Shown here one piece after another: positions 18,474 to 28,653 of a DNA stretch of 64,000 nt. Position 1 is the stretch's first letter; each line of letters opens with the position of its first letter. The DNA lies in assembly GCA_934045075.1 (NCBI GenBank), contig OW203732.1:19127889-19191888 (forward strand). Reading direction: 5' to 3'. The translations under genes were made by a program, and so were the position numbers. The notes beneath the pieces were generated by a model that saw only the letters and a program-made list of their open reading frames with translations, did not search any database and was not told the origin of the DNA. This stretch comes from Yponomeuta sedellus. Taxonomy: Eukaryota > Arthropoda > Insecta > Lepidoptera > Yponomeutidae.

Positions 18474-19140
18474 AAGAAGATAGATAGACAAGGCAGTGAA
18501 AAAATAATAATAGCAATGCAAATGCAGCCTGCACAGTCAAAAAATGATAATAACAATGCAAATACTGCCTGCATCTGAAGCCCTAAGCCCTATTGTCATA
18601 ACGAACGGCCAATGAATGTCATTAATGTCAGCGGCAGCGGCCCGGCTGTCAGGACGGCATGCCGCGGAAGGGTTGACGAGCCGCGGCGGGCGGTCGCCGG
18701 ATACCTGTTGTTTTTGTCCCACATACAGGGTGTGGCGAAAAGTATGGATAACTTTAAAAGATATTATGATGATTTATGTTTTCTTTACTTGAAAATCTTT
18801 AGTGCCGATTGCAATTGTGAGTTTTTGTTTGGTTTGCTTAATAACTTAATTCTTCTTCTTTTCACTTGGCCCTTTACTCCGAGTCTGGTCACAAAGCTTT
18901 CCATTTATCTCTAATCATGGCCAAGGATGGACTACTTGGACTAATGACTTAATTGCGTAATATTTATGTTCTTACAAAAATCAGAAGCAAGTTTATCAAA
19001 GGACCAAATAAAAGTTGTGTTACAGATTTTTTGAAACTTCACATCTTGTAGATAAGGAACACAGCAAAGAAGACCTTAAATAGAAGAAACCACAAACGAA
19101 CGAGGAGAAGACTGGGAAGCAATGTGTGTGCCAAGACTAA
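18474..19140. other. No gene; GC-rich patch at 18625-18700
   Basis: A local duplication (AATAATAGCAATGCAAATGC / AATAACAATGCAAATACTGC) lies at 18505-18580. A GC-rich patch follows. The 100-codon frame at 18612-18914 has no recognisable domain, and its second half is low-complexity Leu/Phe-rich. Confidence 0.35.
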
Positions 19141-19225
19141 TCTGATGCTGGATGCGGCAAGCTGAAGACAGGGCACTATGGCGCTCATTAGGGGAGGGAT
19201 ATGGACAGCAGTGGACATATTATCG
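19141..19225 (+). mobile_element. RTE-type LINE C-terminal scrap
   Basis: GCTGGATGCGGCAAGCTGAA and GGGCACTATGGCGCTCATTA encode the WMRQAEDRALWRSL-type C-terminal end also seen at 43703-43865 and 52668-53015. The piece is not in an open frame throughout. Confidence 0.6.
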
Positions 19226-19672
19226 TGTTGTAAAACTTTTATAATAATAAAAACTGGAACGACTTCAACTGTGCTTTATTTATACTGTTTATTGTATAAT
19301 AAAACAGAAAACTGGATAAAAATGGGATAAACTTAAGCAGGTAAAATAGTCAGATCTATTCAATGTGTGAGGTGGTAATGATGAAAATGAGGGAAATTTT
19401 CGAAATGTGTGATGTACTTTAAATTTTTAAAAAGATAGAAAGAGAAATATAATAAATGGTGTAAAGAGGTTTGCATCGTTACAATTGGTATGGCCTGAAA
19501 AGAGAGAAAGAGAGACTAATCTTAGGCTTAAAGAAAATTATAGTATAGTGTGACTTAGTTTAATTTTCGACGTGTCATAGTAATTAACATAATTATCACA
19601 CATTACTAACCTGTATCTTTTAGTTATGTAAAGTTTGTAGGATGTATAAATAATAAAATTTATTTATTTTTA

Positions 19673-19816
19673 ACTAGCTGACTCAGCGAACTTCGTACCG
19701 CCTAACAGTCGATTCTTTACTTTTTTTATTTTTTCTCTCCGTAAGAACCATCCTCGTACATCAAGCAATATTTTAAATAAAGAATTAGCGAAATCGGTTC
19801 AGCAGCTCTCGAGATT
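19673..19816 (+). repeat. Truncated CTAGCTGACCCAGCGAAC repeat
   Basis: Starts ACTAGCTGACTCAGCGAAC and follows the family to CTCTCGAGATT, then stops short of the usual TATTATAG end. Confidence 0.65.
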
Positions 19817-19896
19817 CGGCAATGCATCCACTTACATATTTTTGGTAACTCTTTTGTAATGCTGGCCAGCGTTTGGTGGCTATATGGGAAATTACA

Positions 19897-19927
19897 CTGG
19901 CCACACACATAATATGTGTGTGGCCAG
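19897..19927. repeat. Perfect 14-bp hairpin
   Basis: CTGGCCACACACAT and its exact inverse complement are separated by AAT. It directly adjoins the inverted-repeat element at 19931. Confidence 0.75.
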
Positions 19928-19930
19928 TTA

Positions 19931-20074
19931 AAAAGATTATTCCTTAGTGTTTTAACTACTTAGTGTTTTAACTAACTTAGCGCTCATCTCGGCTGTGTAA
20001 AACATTCGGAATTATTATTGTGAACGGACTTAATTACCAAGAAATCTAGTTAAAACACTAAGGAATAATCTTTT
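19931..20074. mobile_element. 144-bp inverted-repeat element (MITE-like)
   Basis: Perfect 27-bp terminal inverted repeats lie at 19931-19957 (AAAAGATTATTCCTTAGTGT...) and 20048-20074. TTAGTGTTTTAACT occurs twice at the left end. There is no coding sequence. Confidence 0.75.
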
Positions 20075-20225
20075 TAATACAGTTGCTCAAAAAGTGGCGT
20101 ATTGCAGGGACGTATAGCGTGCGGGATGTGGCTATTACAGACTCGTGCTTTTTTTTTACCTTTCCCGCACTCGTGCGTTCTCTTTCCCAAACTTTCAAAA
20201 TAATGTCTATTAAATAAAACCAACC

Positions 20226-22653
20226 ATGAAGTTTTTACGTAATGAAATAGACTTCATTCTGGTTAAAAACATAAAGGACATTTCAAACGTGCAAGTAATT
20301 AATACGACTTTTCCTACGGATCACAGATTAGTTAGAGCAAGTCTCCCACAATATCACAATAAAACCCAATCACGGCAAAAATATAAAGGCCAAACAGGCG
20401 CATTAAACCCTCTGGAGAAAGAGTCCCTAAACAACTTAATTGCAAACGAAATAGCTAACATAGAGTTTGACAACATGGAACGAGGATATGGGAGGCTAAC
20501 CCAAAACATAAAAGATGCTGTCAACAAACTACCAACAAAAGAAAACAAGGACAAACCAATATTATCAACACGTGTAAAGAAACTTATAAATGAGAGAAAT
20601 AGATTAAAACACAAAGAAAATAGAACCCGATCTGAAAGAAACCAACTTAATGCCCTCTACAAGCTTATCAAAAAAGAAATAAAACGCGACTGGAAAAGAT
20701 ATAAATACTCGATAATAGAAGAAGAACTAGAGAAGAGAGCCTCTGTTAAAAAAGCACAAAATAGATTGAATACATCTAAACCTTGGATGATGGCACTCAA
20801 GTATAAAAACAAAACAATATCCAATAGAAAAAACTTGGTCAAAGCGGCCACTGAATTCTACAAGGAACTCTATGAAAACGAAAAACTTTGTTATACTTAT
20901 ATTGATCATAATTTAAGTGACAGCGCCCCGATGTTTCTAGAGAGCGAAATCTATAGTGCTATCCAATATCTTAAATCGACAAAAAGCCCTGAAGATGACG
21001 GAATCACAAATGATGTACTGAAGGCAATTAACGAGCCTCTCTCACCAGTATTAACAAGACTATTTAATCATATACTACAACTAAGAGCTATACCAAAAGA
21101 GTGGGGGACTTCTATTATCAGCCTACTCTACAAGAAAGGACATCCAATGAACCTAGCGAATTATAGACCAATAAGCTTACATCAGACGTTATACAAGGTT
21201 TTTGCAACTGTACTATTAAAAAGAGTATCAAGCCTTCTAGATAGCAACCAACCTAGAGAACAAGCTGGCTTCAGAAAGAAATATTCTACAATTGATCATA
21301 TTTTTGCACTTTCACAAGTTATTGAAAAATACACAGAACATGGGAAGAGCCTCTACATTGCCTTCGTAGATTATTCCAAGGCCTTTGATTCCATATACCA
21401 TGAGCCCTTGTGGCTGGCACTGAAAAACCAGGGATGTGATATTAGATATATAGAGATACTACAAGAAATTTACAAAAACAGCAAAGCCATTATCAAATTA
21501 GAGAGCAAAGGAGAGCCGTTTGATATCCAAAGAGGAGTGAAACAGGGGGATCCGATCTCCCCAAATCTGTTTACTGCCCTTTTAGAACACATATTCAGAG
21601 AATGGTGAAAGCCTGAATAACCTACGATTCGCCGACGATATAGTCCTGATAGCAAATAATCATAAAGACCTAGAATATATGCTCAACACTTTAGACATAG
21701 AGAGCCAAAAATGTGGACTTTAAATTAACATGCAGAAAACCTTTGCTATGACAAATAGTGAGAAAATACAAATCTCTACCGAAACACATAACATAGACTA
21801 TGTAGATGAGTACATATACTTAGGGAAGAGAATATCATTTACTGATCAAACAACTGGTGAAATTGAACGAAGAATTAAGAAAGCATGGAGCAAGTATTGG
21901 TCTCTGAAAGAGATTTTCAAGTCCAAAATCCCAATAGCACTAAAAAGAAAAGCAATGGACACAGTTGTTCTCCCAACGCTGCTCTATGGATGCCAAACGT
22001 GGACCTTTACCAAAGATCGTGTGCAAAAATTAAATGTATTCCAAAGAGCCTGTGAAAGAAGTATGCTAGGTATTAAGCGGCATGAAAGGAAAAGTAGATA
22101 TCAGGAAAAAGACAAACATACTAGATGCCGTAGAGCAAGCATGCCGACTTAAATGGCGATGGGCTGGACATATCGCAAGAACTTCGGACAACAGGTGGAG
22201 TGAAAGGACTCTACACTGGTACCCACGCGATTCAAAGAGACCTCGGGGACGACCGAGACGTCGCTGGTGTGACGACATTGTCGAAGTAGCTGGACCCACG
22301 TGGACCCGCCGAGCTCAAAACAGAGAAGAATGGAAGGAGTTGGAGGAGGCCTTTGCCCAAAAATGGGTACCCCACATAACCAACTAAATAAAAATAAATT
22401 ACAAGATACTCAATCGAATCGATGAATTAAACGAGAACTTTTAATATTAGATATTGCAACGAAATAAAATTATTTAATACTTATTTATCTTATGCTTAAT
22501 TGATTACTTTAAATGAATGTATACTATTGATGAAAAAAAAACTATTGTTTAGTGTTATAATTATAATGCATGAATATCTTTAATGTCTAATTTATACTGT
22601 GTGAGGAAATAAAGGCTTATTATTATTATTATTATATTATTATGAAGTTTTTA
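20226..22653 (+). mobile_element. 5'-truncated RTE-type LINE with 13-bp target duplication
   Basis: The element body is about 20239-22640, bounded by the exact duplication ATGAAGTTTTTAC at 20226-20238 and 22641-22653. It starts inside the endonuclease domain and ends with AATAAAGGCTTATTATTATT, an ATT microsatellite tail typical of RTE elements. Truncated start, intact tail and duplication together are the signature of target-primed insertion. Confidence 0.9.
20239..22387 (+). pseudogene. RTE endonuclease-reverse transcriptase, broken
   Basis: The remaining protein begins with the last part of the endonuclease (NEIDFILVKN ... FPTDHRLVRA). The reverse transcriptase follows: NYRPISLHQTLYKVFATVLL, AGFRKKYSTIDHIFAL, motif A FVDYSKAFDSIYH, GVKQGDPISPNLF. 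The frame then shifts near 21600, and the catalytic FADDIVLI box lies in the next frame at about 21630. A TAA follows at 21721-21723. The same frame resumes with YVDEYIYLGKRI and LPTLLYGCQTWTF. A second shift near 22085 moves to the frame ending LKWRWAGHIART, RPRGRPRRRWCDD and WVPHITN. That is two frameshifts and one stop. The ATG at 20226 belongs to the target duplication, not to the element. Confidence 0.9.
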
Positions 22654-22972
22654 CTAAAAAAACTCATAGAAGTTTTTATGATTCATGCAAATACGTATAT
22701 TTTTAAAACGAAGCTACTAATTTCTTTCATTACTTTATTAATAGGTTTTTTTTTTTTCATTAAATCATTAAATTTTATTTTCATTTCATATCAATAAAAA
22801 AATTCTACTGAAGACTTGGCTGTATGGGCATAGTTACCTTTGCCTACCAGAATGGGTGAAGAAAAAAAAAATCTCTGCTTATTCTTTTACGGTTGGCGCC
22901 ATTTTTCAAATAATTGTATTTTAATAAATTGCTTAATTTTTTCGCAAATGTATTAAAAATAGTCGTTCAGTA
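22654..22972. other. AT-rich, no gene seen
   Basis: Homopolymer-rich sequence following the RTE tail; nothing recognised. Confidence 0.35.
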
Positions 22973-23088
22973 CACCTGCGGAACCGTCATTGCAACTTGT
23001 TCCGCCTGTCAACCCTCGCCTTCGGCTGCGCCTCGGCTCGGGTAGACATTTGTCGGAACTCTTTGCAATGACAGCCTTTCCGCACTTG
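22973..23088. mobile_element. Short imperfect inverted-repeat element
   Basis: CACCTGCGGAACCGTCATTG at the left and CAATGACAGCCTTTCCGCA at the right are imperfect inverse complements around a GC-rich centre (GCCTTCGGCTGCGCCTCGGC). This looks like a small MITE. Confidence 0.5.
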
Positions 23089-23306
23089 TAATGAAATATA
23101 CTATTCTTCGGCAAATGGACTAACTGCAGCCAGGTGCCTTCAACATTCGTCAGCGTATAGGGAGGCGCTGATCGGCGGAACCAGGTGAGTGCCAGATTTA
23201 TGTTCGGTAGATGTATGTCGGAATTATTCATATTATTGCCCTAGCAAGCCTTGCCTATATTGAAAAGGTGGACATCAGGACCCCTGAGACTATCGAAGTG
23301 GTTACA

Positions 23307-23660
23307 TAAACATGCGCTTACCAACACATTCGGCGATTCATTTTATATTATAGATTAATCACTCTCAACAAGCGAAATTTTAAAGTTTTCAATATTTATT
23401 TTTAATTTATTAACGTTTAAAAAAGGTATCAATAACAAAAACAATCGGAAGAAATAGAATAGGCTACATTTATTTTTAGATAAAAAGTAACATATGTACT
23501 ATTCCAAGTATATCATCTACGTCTGTGTCAAATTTGATCCAGAATGAAACTTCGATAATTATGTATCTAATATATAAAAATCTCGTGTGTCTGTTATCGA
23601 ACTCCTCCGAAACGGCTTTTTTTGTGTATATTTGGTAGGATTGAAAATAGGTCTACGTAG
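23307..23660 (+). repeat. Fragments of dispersed repeats
   Basis: 23307-23355 is the last part of the CTAGCTGACCC family (GCGCTTACCAACACATTC, TATTATAG). 23566-23655 (AATATATAAAAATCTCGTGT, CGAAACGGCTT) is of a type also seen at 26399-26580 and 63856-64000, short AT-rich insect repeats with a TATAA start. Confidence 0.4.
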
Positions 23661-24857
23661 GCTAATTAATATAGGAAATAAAAGTAATACGATCGGAGAA
23701 AAGCAAAATTTTGATTATAAATTCATCTAAATCAATGACAAAAACGTCAAACTTTCTCATGTCAGCTAATTACCATCGATATTACCAACCGCCGAGTTAA
23801 ATGTCAATTAACTTTTTTACTGTCCAGTCCTCGCAGCTGGCAAAGTACATGACCCAACAGTATTGCCAAATTAGCTGATTTCTTGCCAGTTGGCCTAGTA
23901 GGGCTCGGAGAGTGTAGTAAAGACAAAAAATGTTATGGGGAACCAGTTACTACTTGGGAACTTAAATTGTGAATAATTGCCGATTTTTTTTGCGTGGACG
24001 ACCGAAGATTGTAGTAACACACGATTTTTTTCGCCGTCTTTTGGGCTTTGTGGTAAATAAAACAGCACAAATTTACAGCTCCTGCCATTCAACCGCTACA
24101 CTATTTCCTGGATGTAGTTTCACTTAATAGGTAGGAGGAATGATTTCAGTTTTTTTTTTATTGTAAGACACAAAGATTGTTCCTAGGCATTGGACTACTT
24201 TATAAGTTTATTTAAAAATTTTGAAATTTACATACACATCAGCTGTTATTCAAGATATTACCGAACTTATAGCTGCAATAAAGTATTGAGTAAAAAACCA
24301 GGTTCAGCACAAAGGCGTGACTGCTACATTAAGTAGGTAGTACAGATTTAGGCTATCGATTTCGGCGATAAAACGTATTTTGGAATATTTTTCTACAAAT
24401 TTTATTGGCGATATTGGCCAGCCAGGATAAGGCAACACTGCCACCGTCAGGTCACGCGCGCCTAACACGTGGGAGCCCGAAGGTCCGTAACGGCTTGTTG
24501 CTACGGCTTCCTTGAAAGTATTCGTCGAAATGGTCATCCGGAGAAGAATAGTAGCCAATTAACCGAGAGTAATTGGGCCCTTTTATTCCGATATTACACT
24601 TTGCCGAACACCGCGTAAGAAAGAAAAAAGAAAGAAATAAGAATAACGCGTATTTCCACACGGCTGAAACACATTATTTAAGGGCCACCGTCGGCCCGCT
24701 GCGGAAAACTAAAAGTGACTTAAGGATGGACCACATTCACTACTATATTCTTCTGTATTCCCCACCTCAGTTTTAATTTCCACATACGGGCTTAATTTCC
24801 ACGTGTGCCCACGGTGATCAGCAATTTAAAACGCTGACATATTTCAACACCGCAGAC
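23661..24857. other. No gene seen
   Basis: I find no supported coding sequence. The short minus-strand frames near 23895-24092 and 24304-24661 lack motifs and have low-complexity patches. Confidence 0.35.
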
Positions 24858-25036
24858 ACTCAGGTTTCTTCGCGATGTTTTCCTTCACTGTTAGCGAGTA
24901 GTATTGGTACTTTAACTTCACAAATTTACATACTCGTAACATAGATAACATTTGGTACATGCCCGCACTGTTAATCGAACCTGAGTCTCTCGCTTCAGAG
25001 TCCATTGTTCTACCCACTGGGCTACTTTCCCATATT
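24858..25036 (-). mobile_element. tRNA-headed lepidopteran-type SINE
   Basis: The minus strand carries a tRNA-like head (GTAGCCCAGTGGGTAGAAC, then CAGGTTCGATTAACAGTGCG), a GGGCATGTACC linker, and the body phrase GTGAAGGAAAACATCGCGA. The same order is found at 42957-43235 and 54133-54430. Confidence 0.7.
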
Positions 25037-25041
25037 CTAAA

Positions 25042-25160
25042 TTAGTATTTCTTAATGATTAGCGACACTCTCATACTCTGATATAATAAACGGGTCTAAT
25101 CGTAACTGTAACGCTGCCGAAACGTCGGGAATTAAGGTAATTACTTTTTACCTAATAAAT
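25042..25160 (+). repeat. Dispersed repeat shared with 13255-13385
   Basis: Contains AAACGGGTCTAATCGTAACT, AAACGTCGGGAATTAAGGTA and TTTTTACCTAATAAATAAT, matching the reverse strand of the 13.3 kb copy. Confidence 0.55.
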
Positions 25161-25493
25161 AATTTTTTTATTTTATTTATTTTTTTTTGTTTATTAGGAC
25201 TACCAACAATATATACACCAACACATTTACAATAGACCATAACTAGAAATAAACTAAGTGTTACCTCACTTACAGGCAGTCACAACATGCACCGTTAGCA
25301 TGAAGTTACTTTAGGACTTAATGTATTAAATTATAGTTTACACTGGTTTATTGTTAAGTTAATAAACTCGTGAGATAATTTAACAATAATAATATTACTT
25401 TACTTATAAAATATATAAGTCTAAGTTTCAGAGGGTAGACAGGATACTCCTTTTAAACTTTGCACAGCTATCAGACAATATGTCAATCGCGAA
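25161..25493. other. AT-rich, no gene seen
   Basis: Nothing recognised. Confidence 0.35.
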
Positions 25494-25532
25494 AAACTGG
25501 TCTATTCGCGATAATCGCGAATAGACCAGTTT
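25494..25532. repeat. Perfect 18-bp hairpin
   Basis: AAACTGGTCTATTCGCGA and its inverse complement are separated by TAA, followed at once by a TTC run. Confidence 0.8.
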
Positions 25533-25616
25533 CTTCTTCTTCTTCTTGGCTATATTACGCAGTCCACTGCTGGCCAGTCCACTATGGTCCAGTTCATAGC
25601 CCTCCCCTAATGAGAC
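25533..25616 (-). mobile_element. RTE-type LINE 3'-end scrap
   Basis: The minus strand ends in the (GAA)n tail after GGACTGCGTAATATAGCC and contains GGAGGGCTATGAACTGGACC, matching the 3' end at 52890-53030. Confidence 0.55.
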
Positions 25617-25617
25617 C

Positions 25618-26006
25618 CGTTTAAAATATCGTTATCAACCCTTGTATGTCCCCACTGCTGGGGCACGGGTCTCTTCCTGCATCGCAGGAAGGTTAGGCCA
25701 TACTCCACCACGGGGGCCAAGTCCGGGTTGGTGGAGGATTGTAAGACAGTGGCGGGTCTTACTGTCAGAAGTTATCAAGCCGCCCATAAGGCCTCTGACA
25801 TGGCTTAACGACTGCTATTACATGACAGCCGGCGCCAACGGCTTAACGTGCCTTGCGAAGCACGGAAGCGCTCGGAAAAATGCCACTAGCGGTAGTCACG
25901 GAACAGTCACCCATCCCGCACCTGACCGCGCCTATTATTGCTTAACTCAAGTGATTGATTCCAATCACTCGGTTCGACTAGGCCACGAGCGCTTCGTTTA
26001 AAATAT
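25618..26006 (-). mobile_element. 5S-rRNA-like SINE with 12-bp target duplication
   Basis: Element about 25630-25994, flanked by exact CGTTTAAAATAT (25618-25629 and 25995-26006). The 5S-like head is on the minus strand at the right-hand side. This is the clearest insertion-site evidence for the family. Confidence 0.8.
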
Positions 26007-26603
26007 AACTATTCCAAATTATGTTTCAAAAATATTTTCTTCACGACTTCCTGACGGGAATCCCGTCATGTAGCAACTTCACCCACAGGGGATGCAACTA
26101 AGCGCGCAGGATTCAATTAATTGGGTCAGAAAGTTCGGAAATCCATTTGCGGCAGCACTTAAAGGGCCGGTTGTTTAGTGGCTGCGTAAAACTGGAAGTT
26201 GTTAAACTGGTTTATGGAGCCGGCTACAAGCCAGCGAGCCACAGGTCGCAACTCGCAACCTCACGCGGGACCGAGCTTCGTAAACAAATTTTAACGATTT
26301 TCCGCCGATAGGTCACTTCGTAAACTGTCTCCTTGAATTTCAATCTGGGCTGGAGCCAAAAAATTTAAACAAGGTTAAACAAACTTCCCAGACGCATGAT
26401 AATCTTACTAATACTATTGTAAATTAAAAAGTTGGATGGACGGATCTTTGGAACTTAATTACTGCAGAACGTATGAACGGATCTGGATTAAAATTGGCTC
26501 AGGGCTTATATTCTAGAACAGCCTATCGGATACTTTTTACTCCCGAAAAATACACACAAATTTTATTATCAAAATTTCAACAGCTAGTAAATTAGTAGAA
26601 AAC
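26007..26603. other. No gene; TATAA-type repeat fragment at 26399-26580
   Basis: 26399-26580 (AATCTTACTAATACTATTGT, AAAGTTGGATGGACGG, ACGGATCTGGATTAAAATTG) resembles other short AT-rich insect repeats. I see nothing coding. Confidence 0.4.
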
Positions 26604-26836
26604 CCCTTCCGATGATTATACTATTTTTATTTTTAATGCACTAACCCGTGCTAAGGACAATTTTAGCCAGAGGTCGCGGGTTTGAATCCCGGCATGGGTG
26701 GAATTTTAGCCTCTAAATAGGTTTTTAAAATTGTCCTTAGCACGGGTTAGTGAATTAAAAATAAAAATAGTATAATCATGTGGGTACAGCGATATCATTC
26801 CGATGTAAAAACCTAACTGCAAGGTAGTCGGGGCTG

Positions 26837-28132
26837 TACATAGGCTGCTACTTATGTATGCGGAATCTGGGATTCCAATAATTTTAAACGCAATGTCTGA
26901 CCTCCATGGTCAAATTCGTTTTTTTTTTTAAATACTGGCCGCTAATATTTTTCTCTTATATACGTTAGTGTTTTGTTTTTGTTGGGTTTAAAATGTCATA
27001 TCGCTGAAAAAATGGAACTCACTCGTGAAAATATTCGTGCTATGATTTATTACGATTTTCGACGTGGTTTAACGCAACAACAGTGCGTAGATCAATTAAC
27101 TTCGACTTTTGGAGGTGAAGCTCCATCAAAAAAGACTGTGTATCACTGGTTTAGTGAGTTTAATCGCGGGCGCAGTAAGCTCACGGACGAAGTTATGGAA
27201 GGTCGCTCGAAATCGGTGGTTGTGCCACAAAATATTGAAGCTGTGCGAAAACTAATAATGCAAGACCGCCATGTTACGTATCGCGAGATAGAGGTTATTC
27301 TGGGCATATGTATGACGAGCATTCATAGGACATTACATGAACATTTGTCTGTAAAAAAAATTTATTCGCGTTGGATCCCGCACAACTTAACTCAGGATCA
27401 AAAAGATGCTCGCGTCGAATGGTGCAAGAAAACCTTAAAAAAATTCAACGGAGACGACTCAAAATCTGTTTATAATATCTACACAGGTGACGAATCCTGG
27501 ATCTACGCGTACGATCCCGAAACTAAACAACAATCAACAGTTTCGGTGTTTCAAAATGAGCCGAACCCTACGAAAGTGGCTCGTGCAAAAAGCACTGTAA
27601 AGCAAATGGTGGCCTGCTTTTTTGGTATTAATGGCCATGTGGCTACAATACCACTGGAGAATCGCAGAACGGTTAATTCGGAGTGGTACACGACCATTTG
27701 TTTGCCGGAAGTATTTGAAGAAATACGCCAAAACAACCAGCGACGCAGAATCATACTTCACCATGACAATGCCAGCTGTCATACATCTCAGGAAACAACT
27801 ACATTTTTGGATGGTCAAAAAATAGAATTGATGGGTCATCCACCGTACAGCTTTGATTTGGCTCCCAATGATTTCTATTTATTCCCAAATGTAAAGAATA
27901 AATTACGTGGTCAACGATTTTCGACCCGTGAAGATGCCGTAGATGCGTTCAAACAGCACGTTTTGGAGATACCTCAATCAGAGTGGAAAAAGTGTTTTAC
28001 AAATTGGTTTCATCGAATGCAAAAGTGCATCGATCATAGTGGAGAATACTTTGAAAAACAATAAAAGCATATTTAGCCATATATATTTGTTTATTTTTTC
28101 TATTCCGCATATTATAAGTTGCAGCCCTCGTA
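26837..28132 (+). mobile_element. Mariner element, intact
   Basis: The element is 26839-28130 (1292 bp, the usual mariner size) between TA dinucleotides. Terminal inverted repeats of about 28 bp: left CATAGGCTGCTACTTATGTA, right end read inward CGAGGGCTGCAACTTATAAT, both continuing ATGCGGAAT. It sits in a tRNA-like repeat whose empty site is visible in other copies, so boundaries and TA duplication are well supported. Confidence 0.9.
27012..28064 (+). CDS. Mariner transposase, D34D, intact
   Basis: A cut-and-paste transposase that binds the mariner ends through N-terminal helix-turn-helix domains and integrates at TA. An upstream ATG at 26973 is in frame, but MELTRENIRAMIYYDF at 27012 is the better start because it aligns with family N-termini; length from there is 350 residues, the family norm. 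Numbered from the upstream ATG: helix-turn-helix region 15-125, WIPHNL linker (family WVPHEL) at 134, first acid D173 in TGDESWIY, second D265 in HHDNASCHTS, third D300 in LAPNDF, with exactly 34 residues between the last two. The family YSPDLAP motif is YSFDLAP here, an unusual P-to-F change. No stops or frameshifts. Confidence 0.93.
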   Translation: MELTRENIRAMIYYDFRRGLTQQQCVDQLTSTFGGEAPSKKTVYHWFSEFNRGRSKLTDEVMEGRSKSVVVPQNIEAVRKLIMQDRHVTYREIEVILGICMTSIHRTLHEHLSVKKIYSRWIPHNLTQDQKDARVEWCKKTLKKFNGDDSKSVYNIYTGDESWIYAYDPETKQQSTVSVFQNEPNPTKVARAKSTVKQMVACFFGINGHVATIPLENRRTVNSEWYTTICLPEVFEEIRQNNQRRRIILHHDNASCHTSQETTTFLDGQKIELMGHPPYSFDLAPNDFYLFPNVKNKLRGQRFSTREDAVDAFKQHVLEIPQSEWKKCFTNWFHRMQKCIDHSGEYFEKQ

Positions 28133-28153
28133 AGTGATGCAATCTACTTCAGC

Positions 28154-28464
28154 CTGAGTGCTTAGTGCGAGTTTTTTAACTACTGGATCGCGTTAACGTA
28201 AACTCATATTTCTATGGCATCGAGGAAGCGCCACCTAGCGACAAGTATGGAAATTAAAATTGCTGAGTGCGAGTTGTAATGGTTTACGTTGAGAAGTGAA
28301 CACGTTTACCAGCCGAAACACGAATAAACGCGAGTGCGAGTTGTACTGTGACAGCGTTTTGCCAGTTCGAACGGTTAACTTACTCATACTCACTACTCAA
28401 TGCTCGATTAACGCGGTAGTAAAGTTATTCGATTGGATCTGTCAAACTCGCACTAAGCACTCAG
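28154..28464 (-). mobile_element. 311-bp inverted-repeat element (MITE), copy 2
   Basis: Ends CTGAGTGCTTAGTGCGAG and CTCGCACTAAGCACTCAG are perfect inverse complements. It interrupts the tRNA-like repeat at TCAG/ATGTCGCTG, where other copies are uninterrupted. It is nearly identical to copy 1 at 1142-1450. Confidence 0.8.
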
Positions 28465-28534
28465 ATGTCGCTGCCTGTACGTAATACAGAGAATAGTGTA
28501 AAGAGGTTCGAAATTTCACTGATGCCGGTGAGTC

Positions 28535-28606
28535 GCCCATTAGCTCAGTTGGATAGAGCGCTGGCACGGATAGCCACAGGTCGCGGGTTCGAATCCCGGC
28601 ATGGGT
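28535..28606 (+). repeat. tRNA-like segment of the 308-bp repeat
   Basis: GCCCATTAGCTCAGTTGGAT with one extra base in the D loop, and GGTTCGAATCC B-box. Same structure as at 13958-14028. Confidence 0.6.
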
Positions 28607-28653
28607 GGATTTTTTAGCCTCTAAATGGGTTTTTAAAATTGCCCTTCCGATGA

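Larger units (their letters stand above)
26604..28653 (+). mobile_element. Nested composite: tRNA-like repeat carrying mariner and a MITE
   Basis: CCCTTCCGATGA flanks the block exactly (26604-26615, 28642-28653). From the left: a fold-back made of the repeat's 3' end (arms 26613-26665 and 26726-26778), the start of a plus-strand 308-bp unit, mariner (26839-28130), unit sequence again (28131-28153), a MITE (28154-28464), then the rest of the unit with its tRNA-like segment. With the two inserts removed, the order matches the unit at 13883-14190: CGGGGCTG-TA-AGTGATGCAA parallels CGGGGCAGTAAGTAATGCAA on the opposite strand there. Confidence 0.8.

Noticed and set aside
18612..18914. 100-codon frame as a gene
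   Set aside because: No recognisable domain, low-complexity second half, and no supporting signals.
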